Source: JBNPEO01 sp050490315 (GTDB taxonomy: Bacteria > Actinomycetota > Actinomycetes > Actinomycetales > Micrococcaceae). From it: a DNA stretch of 64,000 bases. The stretch is from positions 31,296 through 95,295 of the forward strand of contig NZ_JBNPEO010000010.1 in NCBI RefSeq assembly GCF_050490315.1, written 5' to 3'. Below, in pieces: positions 50,502 to 59,522 of this stretch. Made by a program: the position numbers and the translations under genes. The first letter of the stretch is position 1; the number at the start of each line of letters is the position of its first letter. The notes below the pieces were generated by a model, which saw only the letters and a program-made list of their open reading frames with translations, was not told the origin of the DNA and did not search any database.

Positions 50502-51485
50502 TTAGTTGTTCAGGTCCGTGATGGTCACGGATTCAGGATGGCTTTGTTCAAGCGTTGGGACGGTGGAGCCTGGCAAGGATGCTGCGGCGGAACCGTGGGC
50601 CACAGCTTGCCGCAGGCAATCCTGCGGGCTGGCCCCGGTGCTCGCCGCGAGTAAGTAACCGGCAAGGGCCGAGTCGCCGGCACCCACTGTGGAGACGGCG
50701 GTGATGGGCGGGTGCGTTGCTAGCCACGCGCCCTCGGTGGTTACAAGGACAGCGCCGCCGGCACCGAGTGTTGCCAGCACCGCACCAACGCCAAGACGTA
50801 CGACGGCGGCTGCGGCTTGGGCGGCTAGGCGCGGATCCGCTTCGAGCTCTTCTGCGGTGCCTACGTTCTCAAGGCCCGCAAGGGTGGCGAGCTCAGCGAG
50901 TTCTTCGGCATTGGGTTTGAGTAGGTCAGGGGCAGATTCGGGTCCTGCTGCGATGGATGCTGCCAGGGGTTCCCCGGAAGAGTCCACAGCGATCAGCGGA
51001 ATGTGTCCGGCGGTGCCGTGCGAACGGATGTGCCGGACGGTTTGAGCGTAGAAGTCCATCGGAACACCCGGCGGGAGTGAACCGGCCAGCACCACCCAAT
51101 GAGCATTTGAGGACTTCTCGTCTAGAAGCTCGATCAGAGCCGCTTGAACTTCTGCAGTGAGCTCGGGGCCGGGCTCATTGATCTTGGTGGTCACGCCGCC
51201 GGGCTCGGTGAGCGTGACGTTGCTGCGCAAAGATGCACCGATGGGCAGCGCAACGTAGGGGACTTCGGCAGCGTCGAGGCCGGCGAGAAGGGGATCTTGA
51301 GGGTCGCCGGGGAGGACGGCCAATGTTGGGATCCCGGAGGCGGCGAGGGCTCGGGAAACGTTGACGCCCTTTCCGCCGGACTCTTGCCGCACGGCCACAG
51401 CGCGTTGGACTTCGCCGCGTTCCAGGGGGCCAAGCAATTCAACGGTGCGGTCCAGGCTGGGGTTTGCGGTCAGTGTGACGATCAT
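50502..51485 (-). CDS. fruK: 1-phosphofructokinase
   Basis: A 327-residue PfkB-family kinase that makes fructose 1,6-bisphosphate from the fructose 1-phosphate delivered by FruA. Family marks are TANPSLDRTVELLGPL at the N-terminus, RQESGGKGVNVSRALAASG (first PfkB signature) and the catalytic GAGDSALAGYLLAAS near the C-terminus. The ATG overlaps the DeoR stop by four bases. The position between the regulator and fruA is classical. Confidence 0.94.
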   Translation of the reverse strand: MIVTLTANPSLDRTVELLGPLERGEVQRAVAVRQESGGKGVNVSRALAASGIPTLAVLPGDPQDPLLAGLDAAEVPYVALPIGASLRSNVTLTEPGGVTTKINEPGPELTAEVQAALIELLDEKSSNAHWVVLAGSLPPGVPMDFYAQTVRHIRSHGTAGHIPLIAVDSSGEPLAASIAAGPESAPDLLKPNAEELAELATLAGLENVGTAEELEADPRLAAQAAAAVVRLGVGAVLATLGAGGAVLVTTEGAWLATHPPITAVSTVGAGDSALAGYLLAASTGASPQDCLRQAVAHGSAAASLPGSTVPTLEQSHPESVTITDLNN

Positions 51486-52258
51486 ACGAGGACAACTTCC
51501 ACTTGAGCTTCTGCGAGGGCACTGGCGAGCTCGGGGGACAGCGTCCCGTCAGTGATGAGGGCATCAATTTGGTCTAGGGAGGCGAACTGGACCAGCGCTT
51601 CAGTGCCGAGCTTGCTGGCATCTGCGAGGACCACCACGCGTTGGGCAGCGCGGACCATGGCGGCTTTCACTGCTGCCTCTTCGGGATCAGGGGTGCTGAG
51701 CCCAAAATCGGCGGCAATCCCATTGGTGCCAATAAAGGCAATGTCTGGCCGCAAGCTCCGCAGGGCTTCTACTGTTGAATGTCCGACGGCGGCGCGGGTC
51801 AGTCCGCGGACTCTGCCACCCAGGAGCTCCAAGGCGATGTTGTTGTTGCCAGCCAGCGTGGCGGCGATGGGAACAGCGCTAGTAATAACAGCCAACGAAG
51901 CTGCGTTGGGACGGTCTGTGAGTAGTTCAGCCAAGGCGCCCGTGGTTGAACCCGCGTCAAGGATGATGCTGCCGGCACCGGCTGGGATGAGTTTGAGGGC
52001 TGCTCGGGCGAGGCGTTGTTTGGCCTCTTGTCCGCGTTCGAGCCGCTCGCTGATGTTCGCTTCTATGGTGCTGGAGCGGTCGGCGGAGACTGCCCCACCA
52101 TGAACTCGGCGCAGCACGCCGTCGGCCTCTAGTGTGGCGAGGTCCCGGCGGACCGTTTCGGTGGTGATGTCGAAGCGCTCGGCCAGATCGGTGACGCTCA
52201 CGCGTCCGTGGGAGGAAACCAGTGAGGTAATCAACTGGTGGCGTTCTTCGGCGAACAC
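51482..52258 (-). CDS. DeoR-family regulator of the fructose operon
   Basis: A 258-residue repressor. The N-terminal DeoR HTH is VFAEERHQLITSLVSSHGRV, DLAERFDITTETVRRDLATL, with RVHGGAV closing it. The sugar-phosphate sensor domain has IILDAGSTTGALAELL and the later IAFIGTNGIAADFGLSTPDP. The GTG at 52258 is set by AAAGGAGG just upstream; the frame open before it is non-coding in character. It likely senses fructose 1-phosphate and controls its own operon. Confidence 0.9.
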   Translation of the reverse strand: MFAEERHQLITSLVSSHGRVSVTDLAERFDITTETVRRDLATLEADGVLRRVHGGAVSADRSSTIEANISERLERGQEAKQRLARAALKLIPAGAGSIILDAGSTTGALAELLTDRPNAASLAVITSAVPIAATLAGNNNIALELLGGRVRGLTRAAVGHSTVEALRSLRPDIAFIGTNGIAADFGLSTPDPEEAAVKAAMVRAAQRVVVLADASKLGTEALVQFASLDQIDALITDGTLSPELASALAEAQVEVVLV

Positions 52259-52288
52259 TGGCCCTCCTTTGGGACGAAAACTGTGGTG

Positions 52289-52313
52289 ATTCCACTCACA
52301 TACATGTGGGAAT
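52289..52313. promoter_or_regulatory. Possible DeoR operator upstream of fructose operon
   Basis: An imperfect inverted repeat, ATTCCACT and GTGGGAAT around CACATACAT, lies 31 bases before the DeoR start. Its position fits an autoregulatory operator. The arms are short and imperfect, so this is tentative. Confidence 0.35.
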
Positions 52314-52410
52314 AATTGAGAATATCTGTGTTTATGTTGGCCTGTCAATAGAAAACAACAAAAAGCCAAGTCGGGTGGGTGGGCTCAGCTCGCCGAGTGC
52401 TCCTTAAACA

Positions 52411-52446
52411 CGCTTGGCCCGTCGGATCGATCCGACGGGCCAAGCG
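52411..52446. terminator. 36-bp perfect palindrome, likely terminator
   Basis: CGCTTGGCCCGTCGGATC followed directly by its complement gives an 18-bp perfect palindrome, flanked by A- and T-rich bases. It lies in the region upstream of deoR and downstream of the DUF6458 gene, whose transcript it probably ends. Confidence 0.6.
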
Positions 52447-52492
52447 TTTGCAGTCAAAACAACATATTAGGTTCGGTGCTGTTGCACGTTGC

Positions 52493-52750
52493 TCAGAGGC
52501 CACTCTCGCGGCTCTCGTGGCGAGTCACCGTTTCACCCGTATTGGGGTCAACCAACTGGCGGGACTCGGAAACGCGGCGGTTGCGCCCAGGGCTGGCAAC
52601 CACCAGCGAGACGATCAGGCCCAAAACACCCACGGCCATCAGGATGTAACCCACCAGCGCCTGGTCCACAAAGGGAATCAGGCCCGGGGCGAGGGCAAAA
52701 GCCAAAATGGCTCCGACGGCGATCAAGAATATGGAAGAACCGATTCTCAT
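52493..52750 (-). CDS. DUF6458 small membrane protein
   Basis: An 85-residue protein with two membrane spans (SIFLIAVGAILAFALAPGLI; VGYILMAVGVLGLIVSLVVA), then a basic cytosolic tail (NRRVSESRQLVDPNTGETVT). This layout is typical of the DUF6458 family common in Arthrobacter and relatives. Function unknown. GGAG precedes the ATG. Confidence 0.8.
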   Translation of the reverse strand: MRIGSSIFLIAVGAILAFALAPGLIPFVDQALVGYILMAVGVLGLIVSLVVASPGRNRRVSESRQLVDPNTGETVTRHESRESGL

Positions 52751-52838
52751 GCTGCTCCTTCAATTGATGGAAATAACAACACTTGCATTTCACAGTCTTG
52801 CACCACAAGCACTCTGAAGGGCTCTGTAGGCTGTGCAC

Positions 52839-53459
52839 ATGCAAAATGTGTTGTGGTCCAAACCGGAGGAATCTAGAGCCGGAACGCCTCTCTTGGTAAT
52901 GCTTCATGGTTACGGCAGCGACGAAACACGCATGAGCAAACTCTTTGAGCATCTTCCTCCAGAGTTCACCTGTGCAGCTCTCCGCGGACCCAAAGAGATT
53001 GCCGAAGGCTATGGCTGGTTCCTCTTGGACTACTTCCTCACTAATGATTTTGCCGAAGTCATTAGTGCCACCCATCAAGTGTCCAGTTGGATCAATTCCG
53101 TGAGAGAGAACCACAGCAGCGTCTCACTCTTGGGCTACTCGCAAGGAATGGCCATGGCCAGCACCCTGCTACGGCTAAAACCCACTGACTACAGGGCAGT
53201 GGTTGGCCTTTCCGGATTTGTCCTCGAGAACGAACTGTTGGCACTGAGTGAATCTTTTGATGCTCCGCCGCCTTTCTTCTGGGGCCGAGATAAAGCTGAC
53301 TTTGTGATCAACGAGGACGCCACAGCTCACACCGAAGAATGGCTCAACAACAACACCCAACTCACGGCACGCAGCTATCCGGGAATGGGGCACAACATGT
53401 CCAAAACCGAAATGGCAGACGTCAGTGCATTCCTTCGGCACTACGTACTCAACCACTAA
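52839..53459 (+). CDS. Alpha/beta hydrolase (phospholipase/carboxylesterase family)
   Basis: A 206-residue esterase of the small YpfH/carboxylesterase type. The nucleophile elbow GYSQG is in SLLGYSQGMAMASTLLRL. The acid and His of the triad are consistent with FFWGRDKADFVINEDA and YPGMGHNMSKTEMADV. The strand LVMLHGYGSDETRMSKLFEH forms the oxyanion region. ATG 52839 is preferred to GTG 52833. Substrate unknown. Confidence 0.87.
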   Translation: MQNVLWSKPEESRAGTPLLVMLHGYGSDETRMSKLFEHLPPEFTCAALRGPKEIAEGYGWFLLDYFLTNDFAEVISATHQVSSWINSVRENHSSVSLLGYSQGMAMASTLLRLKPTDYRAVVGLSGFVLENELLALSESFDAPPPFFWGRDKADFVINEDATAHTEEWLNNNTQLTARSYPGMGHNMSKTEMADVSAFLRHYVLNH

Positions 53460-53536
53460 GTTCTCAACCGTTTAGTACCCCACGATCAACCATTCGGTTG
53501 ATGGCAGCACCGGCGTGCAACGGAAGAATTGAAGAC

Positions 53537-53977
53537 ATGAAAAAGCTTCTTTACGCATCCTTCACGTACGCAATCGTCGGTGTTTTCTCCGGTCTGTTCT
53601 ACCGCGAATTCACCAAGATCAATGACTTCACTGGCCAATCTCAGCTCGGCCTAGTTCACACCCACTGGTTGGTCCTGGGCTTTATGGTCCTGCTGATCGT
53701 CCTAGTCCTCGAGAAAGTCTTCAACATCTCCGCAGCAGCACCCAAGCTCTTCGCGTGGTTCTTCGGAATCTGGAACGCCGGTGTGATCATCACCGGCGGC
53801 ATGATGCTGGTCAAAGGTTCCATGGTGGTTGCCGGTGTTGACGCAACATCCAAGGCGCTCGCAGGAATTGCCGGAACCGGACACATGCTTCTGACCGCAG
53901 GGCTGATTCTGCTATTCCTCGCACTGCGAAAAGCACTCGGATTCAACAAGAAAACCGTCGCCGCGCCAGCAGTTTGA
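53537..53977 (+). CDS. DUF2871 membrane protein
   Basis: A 146-residue protein with four spans (FTYAIVGVFSGLFYREFTKI; WLVLGFMVLLIVLVLEKVFN; WFFGIWNAGVIITGGMMLVK; GTGHMLLTAGLILLFLALRK). The HTHWLVLGFM and GIAGTGHMLLTAG patterns with conserved His match DUF2871, which resembles small haem-copper-like subunits. Function unknown. ATG at 53537. Confidence 0.82.
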   Translation: MKKLLYASFTYAIVGVFSGLFYREFTKINDFTGQSQLGLVHTHWLVLGFMVLLIVLVLEKVFNISAAAPKLFAWFFGIWNAGVIITGGMMLVKGSMVVAGVDATSKALAGIAGTGHMLLTAGLILLFLALRKALGFNKKTVAAPAV

Positions 53978-54023
53978 TCTAGTGTTGTCCTGAACCGTTC
54001 TAACCAACACTTCAGGGGAGACG

Positions 54024-54839
54024 ATGGTCAAGCGCAACAATCCGGCAGTACGAATCGCTCAAGAAACAGCTCACAAAGCGATCTTTGACGAGCAGGGAAA
54101 TCCCAAGCCAGGGCTGCACAACGCACTCATCAAAGCAGTGGATGTCCAGCGGCCCTTGGTCCTTGCGAACCTTCGCAGGCTCCGCAAAAAGCACCCGCGG
54201 GCCACGGCCGGTGAGCTGATCGCCAAACTGGACCGGGACTACCTTCTGGCAGTCTCCGGTACCGGGGCAGCGGCAGGTGCTAGCGCCGTCGTACCCGGAA
54301 TTGGAACCATCGCCTCACTGGGGCTCTCGGCGGGAGCCACCGTTGCGTTCCTCGAAGCGACGGCGCTCTATGCCTCCTCTGTGGCAGAACTGCACGGGAT
54401 TCACATGGTTGACCCGGACAAGTCACGGACCATGGTGATGGCCATTATGCTCGGCGAAGAGGGCACCGCACTGCTCAGCGCACTCAGCGGACAGAGCGTC
54501 GGCACGTCTAAGGGCGCTAGCCAAGTGTGGGGATCGGTGCTTGGGAAATCGAAACCACTCACCGGCTTTATCTCCATCCGTGAACGCATTCAAAAAGCGT
54601 TCTTGCGTTCACTCCTTAAGCGGCAAGGCACAGCGTTTTTGGGCCGAGCTTTGCCGTTCGGGATCGGCGCTGCCGTGGGTGGTGCCGGAAACCTAATGAT
54701 GGGGCGGGCTGTTGTGGCAAACACCCACCAAGCCTTTGGCGAAGTGCCACTGGTAATGCCGGGCGAAGTTGTTTCAACATCCGGACCAAGCCTGCAGCCA
54801 GAACTTACTAACGAAGGGCAGGCCCGCAATGGATCTTAA
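54024..54839 (+). CDS. Hypothetical protein with glycine-rich hydrophobic core
   Basis: A 271-residue protein. The first 80 residues are basic and helical (LHNALIKAVDVQRPLVLANL; ATAGELIAKLDRDYLLAVSG). They are followed by a Gly/Ala-rich hydrophobic stretch, GAAAGASAVVPGIGTIASLG, then FLEATALYASSVAELHGI. A second hydrophobic stretch lies near the C-terminus (RALPFGIGAAVGGAGNLMM). It resembles membrane-associated EcsC-like or phage-shock-type proteins only loosely. Its end overlaps the start of pxpA by 11 bases, suggesting co-transcription with the 5-oxoprolinase genes. Confidence 0.6.
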   Translation: MVKRNNPAVRIAQETAHKAIFDEQGNPKPGLHNALIKAVDVQRPLVLANLRRLRKKHPRATAGELIAKLDRDYLLAVSGTGAAAGASAVVPGIGTIASLGLSAGATVAFLEATALYASSVAELHGIHMVDPDKSRTMVMAIMLGEEGTALLSALSGQSVGTSKGASQVWGSVLGKSKPLTGFISIRERIQKAFLRSLLKRQGTAFLGRALPFGIGAAVGGAGNLMMGRAVVANTHQAFGEVPLVMPGEVVSTSGPSLQPELTNEGQARNGS

Positions 54840-55578
54840 CGCTGACCTCGGCGAATCATTCGGCGCGTGGCGGATGGGCGACGACGCCGCCATGTTCACG
54901 CTTGTGACCAGCGCCAACATCGCGTGTGGATTCCACGCCGGAGACCCAGTGACCATGCTGGACAGTTGCCGTGGCGCCTTTGACCAAGACGTTCGGATCG
55001 GCGCTCATGTGGGCTACCGGGACTTGGCAGGCTTTGGCCGCCGGGACATGGACGTCACCTTTGACGAGCTCTTTGGTGATGTGCTCTATCAACTCGGCGC
55101 GCTCGACGGAATTGCCCACGCGGTGGGAGCCTCCGTTGACTACGTCAAACCGCACGGCGCCCTCTACAACCGGATTGTTCACGACGAGGAACAAGCAGCA
55201 GCTGTGCTCGCAGCAGTCCAGGCTTACGATCCAGGCCTGCCGATCCTGGGACTACCCAACTCGGCGATCCTCAAGCTCGGCGCAGAAACCATCCACCCGA
55301 TCTATCGCGAAGCGTTTGTAGACCGGGCCTATCTCCCGGACGGCACTCTGGTCCCGCGCTCGCAGGACGGTGCGGTACTCCAAGACGTTGAAGCAGTGGT
55401 CCGCCAAGCCGTCAGGATTGCAGTGGACGGTCAAGTCGTGGCGATTGACGGAACTACTGTTTCCGTTGAAGCCGACTCGCTTTGCGTCCACGGTGACACC
55501 CCCGGCGCTCTGCGAATGGCCGCCGCAGTCCGCGACGGACTCGAAGCGGCTGGTGTTGAGATTGCAGCCTTCGCCTAA
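54829..55578 (+). CDS. pxpA: 5-oxoprolinase subunit A (LamB/YcsF family)
   Basis: A 249-residue subunit of the PxpABC enzyme that opens 5-oxoproline to glutamate with ATP. The family start MDLNADLGESFGAWRMGDDA is followed by NIACGFHAGDPVTM, with metal/substrate His and Asp. VRIGAHVGYRDLAGFGRRDM and VDYVKPHGALYNR follow. Length is normal. It is first in the pxpABC run and overlaps the upstream gene's stop. Confidence 0.93.
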   Translation: MDLNADLGESFGAWRMGDDAAMFTLVTSANIACGFHAGDPVTMLDSCRGAFDQDVRIGAHVGYRDLAGFGRRDMDVTFDELFGDVLYQLGALDGIAHAVGASVDYVKPHGALYNRIVHDEEQAAAVLAAVQAYDPGLPILGLPNSAILKLGAETIHPIYREAFVDRAYLPDGTLVPRSQDGAVLQDVEAVVRQAVRIAVDGQVVAIDGTTVSVEADSLCVHGDTPGALRMAAAVRDGLEAAGVEIAAFA

Positions 55579-55588
55579 CGGAGACGCT

Positions 55589-56281
55589 TTGAGCGCCGGC
55601 TACCAGGTATTGCCCTACGGCGACTGCGCCGTTTTGGTGGAGCTGGGCAGTTTGGACGCGGTGCTAGAACTGAGCATGCTGCTTTCTGGCGGCGACTCAC
55701 TGGGCACCGCGACGGCCCGTCCGGCCGAGGTGCGCGAAGTGATTCCAGCCGCCCGGACCATCCTGATCAGCTTTTTGCCCGGGCCCGGCGTGGAAAGCCG
55801 AATTCGCGATTGGGTGGCTGCCGCTATCACTACCGGCACGCGAGGAGCCCGTGTTGGTAAGGATGCCGGGGCGAGCGACGGCGCGGTGCGTTCTGGTCCG
55901 CGGGCGGTCACGCTTGAGGTGAGCTACAACGGGGCAGATCTTGCCGAGGTGGCGGGACTTTTGGGGCGCACTGAGGCCGAGGTGGTTCGCCTCCATACGG
56001 AGAGCACCTGGCGGGCCGCTTTTGCAGGTTTTGCCCCCGGATTTATGTACTTGGTGACCAATCACGCCTTGCTGACGGTGCCACGCCGGACCTCGCCGCG
56101 CACCTCAGTTGAGCCGGGTTCCGTGGGGCTCGCAGGGGAATTTAGTGGCGCTTATCCCCGATCGTCCCCGGGTGGCTGGCAACTTTTGGGCACGACGACG
56201 GCACGGCTTTGGGATGCCAAGTCGCCTGCACCAGCGCTGATTCAGCCCGGCGATACTGTCCGGTTTGTGAGGGTTCCATGA
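55589..56281 (+). CDS. pxpB: 5-oxoprolinase subunit B
   Basis: A 230-residue PxpB (KipI/allophanate-hydrolase-1-like) subunit. It shows YGDCAVLVELGSLDAVLELS, EVSYNGADLAEVAGLLG, RAAFAGFAPGFMYL and the conserved Pro-rich LTVPRRTSPRTSVEPGSVGL. A TTG start at 55589 is used because GGAGA lies just before it and the conserved N-terminus begins there. Its end overlaps pxpC by four bases. It acts with PxpC and PxpA. Confidence 0.92.
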   Translation: MSAGYQVLPYGDCAVLVELGSLDAVLELSMLLSGGDSLGTATARPAEVREVIPAARTILISFLPGPGVESRIRDWVAAAITTGTRGARVGKDAGASDGAVRSGPRAVTLEVSYNGADLAEVAGLLGRTEAEVVRLHTESTWRAAFAGFAPGFMYLVTNHALLTVPRRTSPRTSVEPGSVGLAGEFSGAYPRSSPGGWQLLGTTTARLWDAKSPAPALIQPGDTVRFVRVP

Positions 56282-57228
56282 GCATTTATGTGAAAAATCC
56301 GGGACCGTTGACGCTATTGCAGGACCGCGGCCGGGTAGGTGTTGCTCACTTGGGACTCAGCCCATCGGGCGCCTTGGACCGTGGTGCGTGGGAGTTGGGG
56401 AACCGGCTTGTTGGCAACGCGGTTGCTACTGGTGTGGCTGGCGGGCCGTCCGTGGGGAATCCGGCGGGGCTGGAGATCTTGATGGGCGGGCTTGAGCTTC
56501 GCTTTATTAGTGGTGCCGTGGTGGCGTTGACCGGGGCAGAGGGGCCGGTGACGGTTTCAGCTGGTGCTGCAGCAGGCGCTTCGCAAGGGAATGGCTCTGT
56601 ACTCCCGTGGGCCAAGCCAACGCGAATTCCAGCCGGGGCAGTGCTGAAGTTTGGTCCGCCAGTTCGGGGTCTTCGGTACTACTTGGCTATCCGTGGCGGG
56701 CTGCTGGGCTCACCTCTTTTTGGATCGCTGAGTGCAGACACCTTGGCGCGGGAAGGCTCCCCAGCCCTGGCGGAGGGACAAATCCTAGAAGTGGGCCCGA
56801 CTGCTGGGACGGTTGGGGGTGGTGACGGGCTGGAGAGTACAGAAAATTATGCGGCTCGGCGTGCCCCCGAAGATGGGCAGGTCCTCAAGCTACGAGTCAG
56901 CCCGGGCCCTCGAGTTGATTGGTTTACCCCCGGCGCATGGGATTCCTTGACCCGGCAGATCTGGGCTGTCTCGCCGGATTCCAACCGGATCGGGGTACGC
57001 CTCCTTGGGCAGGGGCTTGAGCGGGCCAAGCACACGGAACTACCTAGCGAAGGTGCCGTGCGTGGGGCGCTGCAAGTCCCGCCGTCGGGCATTCCAACAG
57101 TGTTTATGGCGGATCATCCCGTGACCGGCGGGTATCCAGTAATCGCTGTGGTTGATCAGCATGATCTGGATCAGCTGGCTCAGGCTCGCCCAGGTCAGCC
57201 CTTACGTTTCCTCGCGGTCCGGCCCTAG
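56278..57228 (+). CDS. pxpC: 5-oxoprolinase subunit C (biotin-dependent-carboxylase-like)
   Basis: A 316-residue PxpC (KipA/AHS2-type) subunit. It shows VKNPGPLTLLQDRGRVGVAH, LGLSPSGALDRGAWELGNRL, then AIRGGL-like YYLAIRGGLLGSPLFGSLSA. The late family block is NRIGVRLLGQGLERAKHTEL with PSGIPTVFMADHPVTGGYPV. The ATG overlaps pxpB stop (ATGA). Together with pxpA and pxpB it completes the 5-oxoproline degradation unit. Confidence 0.93.
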   Translation: MSIYVKNPGPLTLLQDRGRVGVAHLGLSPSGALDRGAWELGNRLVGNAVATGVAGGPSVGNPAGLEILMGGLELRFISGAVVALTGAEGPVTVSAGAAAGASQGNGSVLPWAKPTRIPAGAVLKFGPPVRGLRYYLAIRGGLLGSPLFGSLSADTLAREGSPALAEGQILEVGPTAGTVGGGDGLESTENYAARRAPEDGQVLKLRVSPGPRVDWFTPGAWDSLTRQIWAVSPDSNRIGVRLLGQGLERAKHTELPSEGAVRGALQVPPSGIPTVFMADHPVTGGYPVIAVVDQHDLDQLAQARPGQPLRFLAVRP

Positions 57229-57251
57229 TCGCCCAGCTCCGGCGAGCGTTC

Positions 57252-58556
57252 TTAGCCCAAGAGCAGATGAGCGAGGGCGAAGATCGCGAGCCCGGCCAAG
57301 GCCCCCACCACTGTGCCGTTGATCCGGATGTATTGCAGGTCGCGGCCCACCTGGAGCTCAATTTTCTGCGACGTTTCCTCGGCATCCCAGCGAGCCACAG
57401 TGTCCGTAATGACCCCGGCAATGTCCGAACGGTAGTTGTTCACAAGGTAGGCCGCGGCATCGCCCACCCACTGATTGACCTTGCCTGCGAGTTCGGCGTC
57501 ATCGATCAGGCGTTGGCCAAAGTCGCGTACGGCGGTCTTGAATTTCAGGGTTAGTTCGCTGTGCGGATCATCCACGGCGGTCAGGAGTGCTGTCTTTACG
57601 GTTTCCCAGGTGCGTGTTGCGAGTTGGCGAACTTCGGGATCACCCAAAACTTGAGCCTTGATGCCTTCGGCGCGGGCAATCACCACCGGATCATGCTGCA
57701 GGTCCTGTGCAAGATCGCCCAGGTACTTGTCAATCGACTGGCGAACTTGGTGGTTCTGATCCTCTTGTACGGAGCGCACAAATTTGGACAGCTCAATATA
57801 AACCTTGTCTCCCACCAGGCCGTCAACAAAGTTTGGAACCCACGACGGCGACCGGTCGGTGACCAGCCTGCCCACCGTTTCGTGATTCGCGGCTACCCAG
57901 TCCGCGGCGCGGTCCACGAGCAGGTCAACGAGTGTGTGGTGGTGTCCGTCTTGGAAAATGCGCTCGGCCAGCCTGCCTACGGGTGGTCCCCATGGCGGAT
58001 CAACCAGGTGCTTACGGACCATTGATTCGATGACTGTTTGGACGTCGTCGTCATTAAGAACTGTAAAGATTCCGCGGATCACTGCCGCGCCTTCTTTGGC
58101 CACTCGCTCAGCTCCAGCGGGATGCTCCGGTGTGCCTGGTGAAGCGAGCCACGTGCCAACCTTCGCCGCCACATTGACGCTAGCGAGTTTCTCCTTGACC
58201 ACGTCCTCGGACAGGAAGTTGGTCTCCACAAACTCACCGAGCGAGGCGCCGATCTGGTCCTTGCGGCGCGGAATGATGGCGGTGTGCGGGATCTTCAGGC
58301 CCATGGGGTACTTGAACAAGGCTGTGACGGCGAACCAGTCGGCCAAGGCGCCCACCATGCCACCCTCTGCTGCGGCGCGGACGTACTGGAATCCGGGCAT
58401 GGACTTTTGCAGCGCGAATGACACAGCGAAAATGATGGCCATCACCACCAGTAAGATCACGGCCAGGAGTTTCATACGTCGGAGTGCGGCGGCTTTGGCC
58501 GCGTCGGCGGGGGAGAGGACGGCGCCCGCGGAAATTGCCTCAGTGTTCACCTGCAT
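57252..58556 (-). CDS. DUF445 membrane protein
   Basis: A 434-residue protein with one N-terminal span (LLAVILLVVMAIIFAVSFAL) and the DUF445 signature GGMVGALADWFAVTALFKYP, LKIPHTAIIPRRKDQIGASL. A long helical middle and a C-terminal hydrophobic end (IRINGTVVGALAGLAIFALA) follow. Function is unknown in the family. Convergent with pxpC. Confidence 0.88.
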   Translation of the reverse strand: MQVNTEAISAGAVLSPADAAKAAALRRMKLLAVILLVVMAIIFAVSFALQKSMPGFQYVRAAAEGGMVGALADWFAVTALFKYPMGLKIPHTAIIPRRKDQIGASLGEFVETNFLSEDVVKEKLASVNVAAKVGTWLASPGTPEHPAGAERVAKEGAAVIRGIFTVLNDDDVQTVIESMVRKHLVDPPWGPPVGRLAERIFQDGHHHTLVDLLVDRAADWVAANHETVGRLVTDRSPSWVPNFVDGLVGDKVYIELSKFVRSVQEDQNHQVRQSIDKYLGDLAQDLQHDPVVIARAEGIKAQVLGDPEVRQLATRTWETVKTALLTAVDDPHSELTLKFKTAVRDFGQRLIDDAELAGKVNQWVGDAAAYLVNNYRSDIAGVITDTVARWDAEETSQKIELQVGRDLQYIRINGTVVGALAGLAIFALAHLLLG

Positions 58557-58605
58557 GTCTCCACACTAGCCGGGTGTGGGGCCTCGAATCCGCTAGCGTA
58601 TTGCC

Positions 58606-59493
58606 ATGACTTCCCCGGAACAGAAAACGTCCCGCCCTTTGGTTTACGCCCACCGTGGTGCGAGCGGTCAGTTCGCCGAACACACCCGGGCGGCGTACCT
58701 TCAGGCCCTGGCCGACGGCGCTGATGGGGTTGAGTGCGACGTTCACCTCACTGCCGATCAGCACGCAGTGCTTTTGCATGATGACACTCTGGATCGCACC
58801 TCTGATGGCACCGGATCTGTTGCTGATGTGACTTTGGCTGAGCTGCGAGAGCTGGACTTTTCATCGTGGAAAGGCGCGCAGATCCCCGAGGAGTACGGTG
58901 CCAAAAGCGAGCAGTTTCTGACGCTTGAGGAACTGCTGGAGATTCTGCGCGGGGCGGGCCGGGAAATCGGTTTGGCCATTGAGTTCAAGCATCCCAGCCC
59001 TTACCGTCTCACGCTGGAAGAGACGGTTCTGGAGTTGCTGACCGACGAAGGTTGGGACCGTGAGACGGGACTCTTGGACAATATTTTGATCTCCTTTATG
59101 AGCTTCAGCCCGGATTCGGTGGAGTACTTGCTGGAGACGGTTCCGGACCGTTTTGTGTGTCAGTTAGTGGACGACGTCGACGTGCTGGTTTTGCGTCATG
59201 AGCTGGATTTGGGGCCAATCGCCGGAGGGACACTCGCCAATGTTTTGCGGGCCGCCCAGGCGTCCGGGGAGAAGAACCTCGATGAGGGCCGGGCGGGAAT
59301 TGCCGGCCCGGGGATTGTTTATGTTCGCGAGCACGCCCGCCGGATTCAGGCGTGGTTGAACAACGGGCGGCGTTTCCGGGTGTGGACCGTGGATACGGCA
59401 GAGGATGTTGAGCTGTGCGCGGAGCTGGGTATCCACGAGATCACCACCAACCGTCCGGCTGAGGTTTTGGCGCAACTGCGGGGCCGCAAATAG
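58606..59493 (+). CDS. Glycerophosphodiester phosphodiesterase
   Basis: A 295-residue GDPD-type TIM-barrel enzyme that releases glycerol 3-phosphate from glycerophosphodiesters. The catalytic HR...E...D...H pattern is in YAHRGASGQFAEHTRAAYLQ and GVECDVHLTADQHAVLLHDD. The conserved Lys is in GLAIEFKHP, and the late WTVDTAED and HEITTNRP are typical. No signal peptide, so it is cytosolic. Divergent from the DUF445 gene. Confidence 0.92.
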   Translation: MTSPEQKTSRPLVYAHRGASGQFAEHTRAAYLQALADGADGVECDVHLTADQHAVLLHDDTLDRTSDGTGSVADVTLAELRELDFSSWKGAQIPEEYGAKSEQFLTLEELLEILRGAGREIGLAIEFKHPSPYRLTLEETVLELLTDEGWDRETGLLDNILISFMSFSPDSVEYLLETVPDRFVCQLVDDVDVLVLRHELDLGPIAGGTLANVLRAAQASGEKNLDEGRAGIAGPGIVYVREHARRIQAWLNNGRRFRVWTVDTAEDVELCAELGIHEITTNRPAEVLAQLRGRK

Positions 59494-59522
59494 GCTGACT
59501 CGCATGAGTTGGTCCCTGTGAA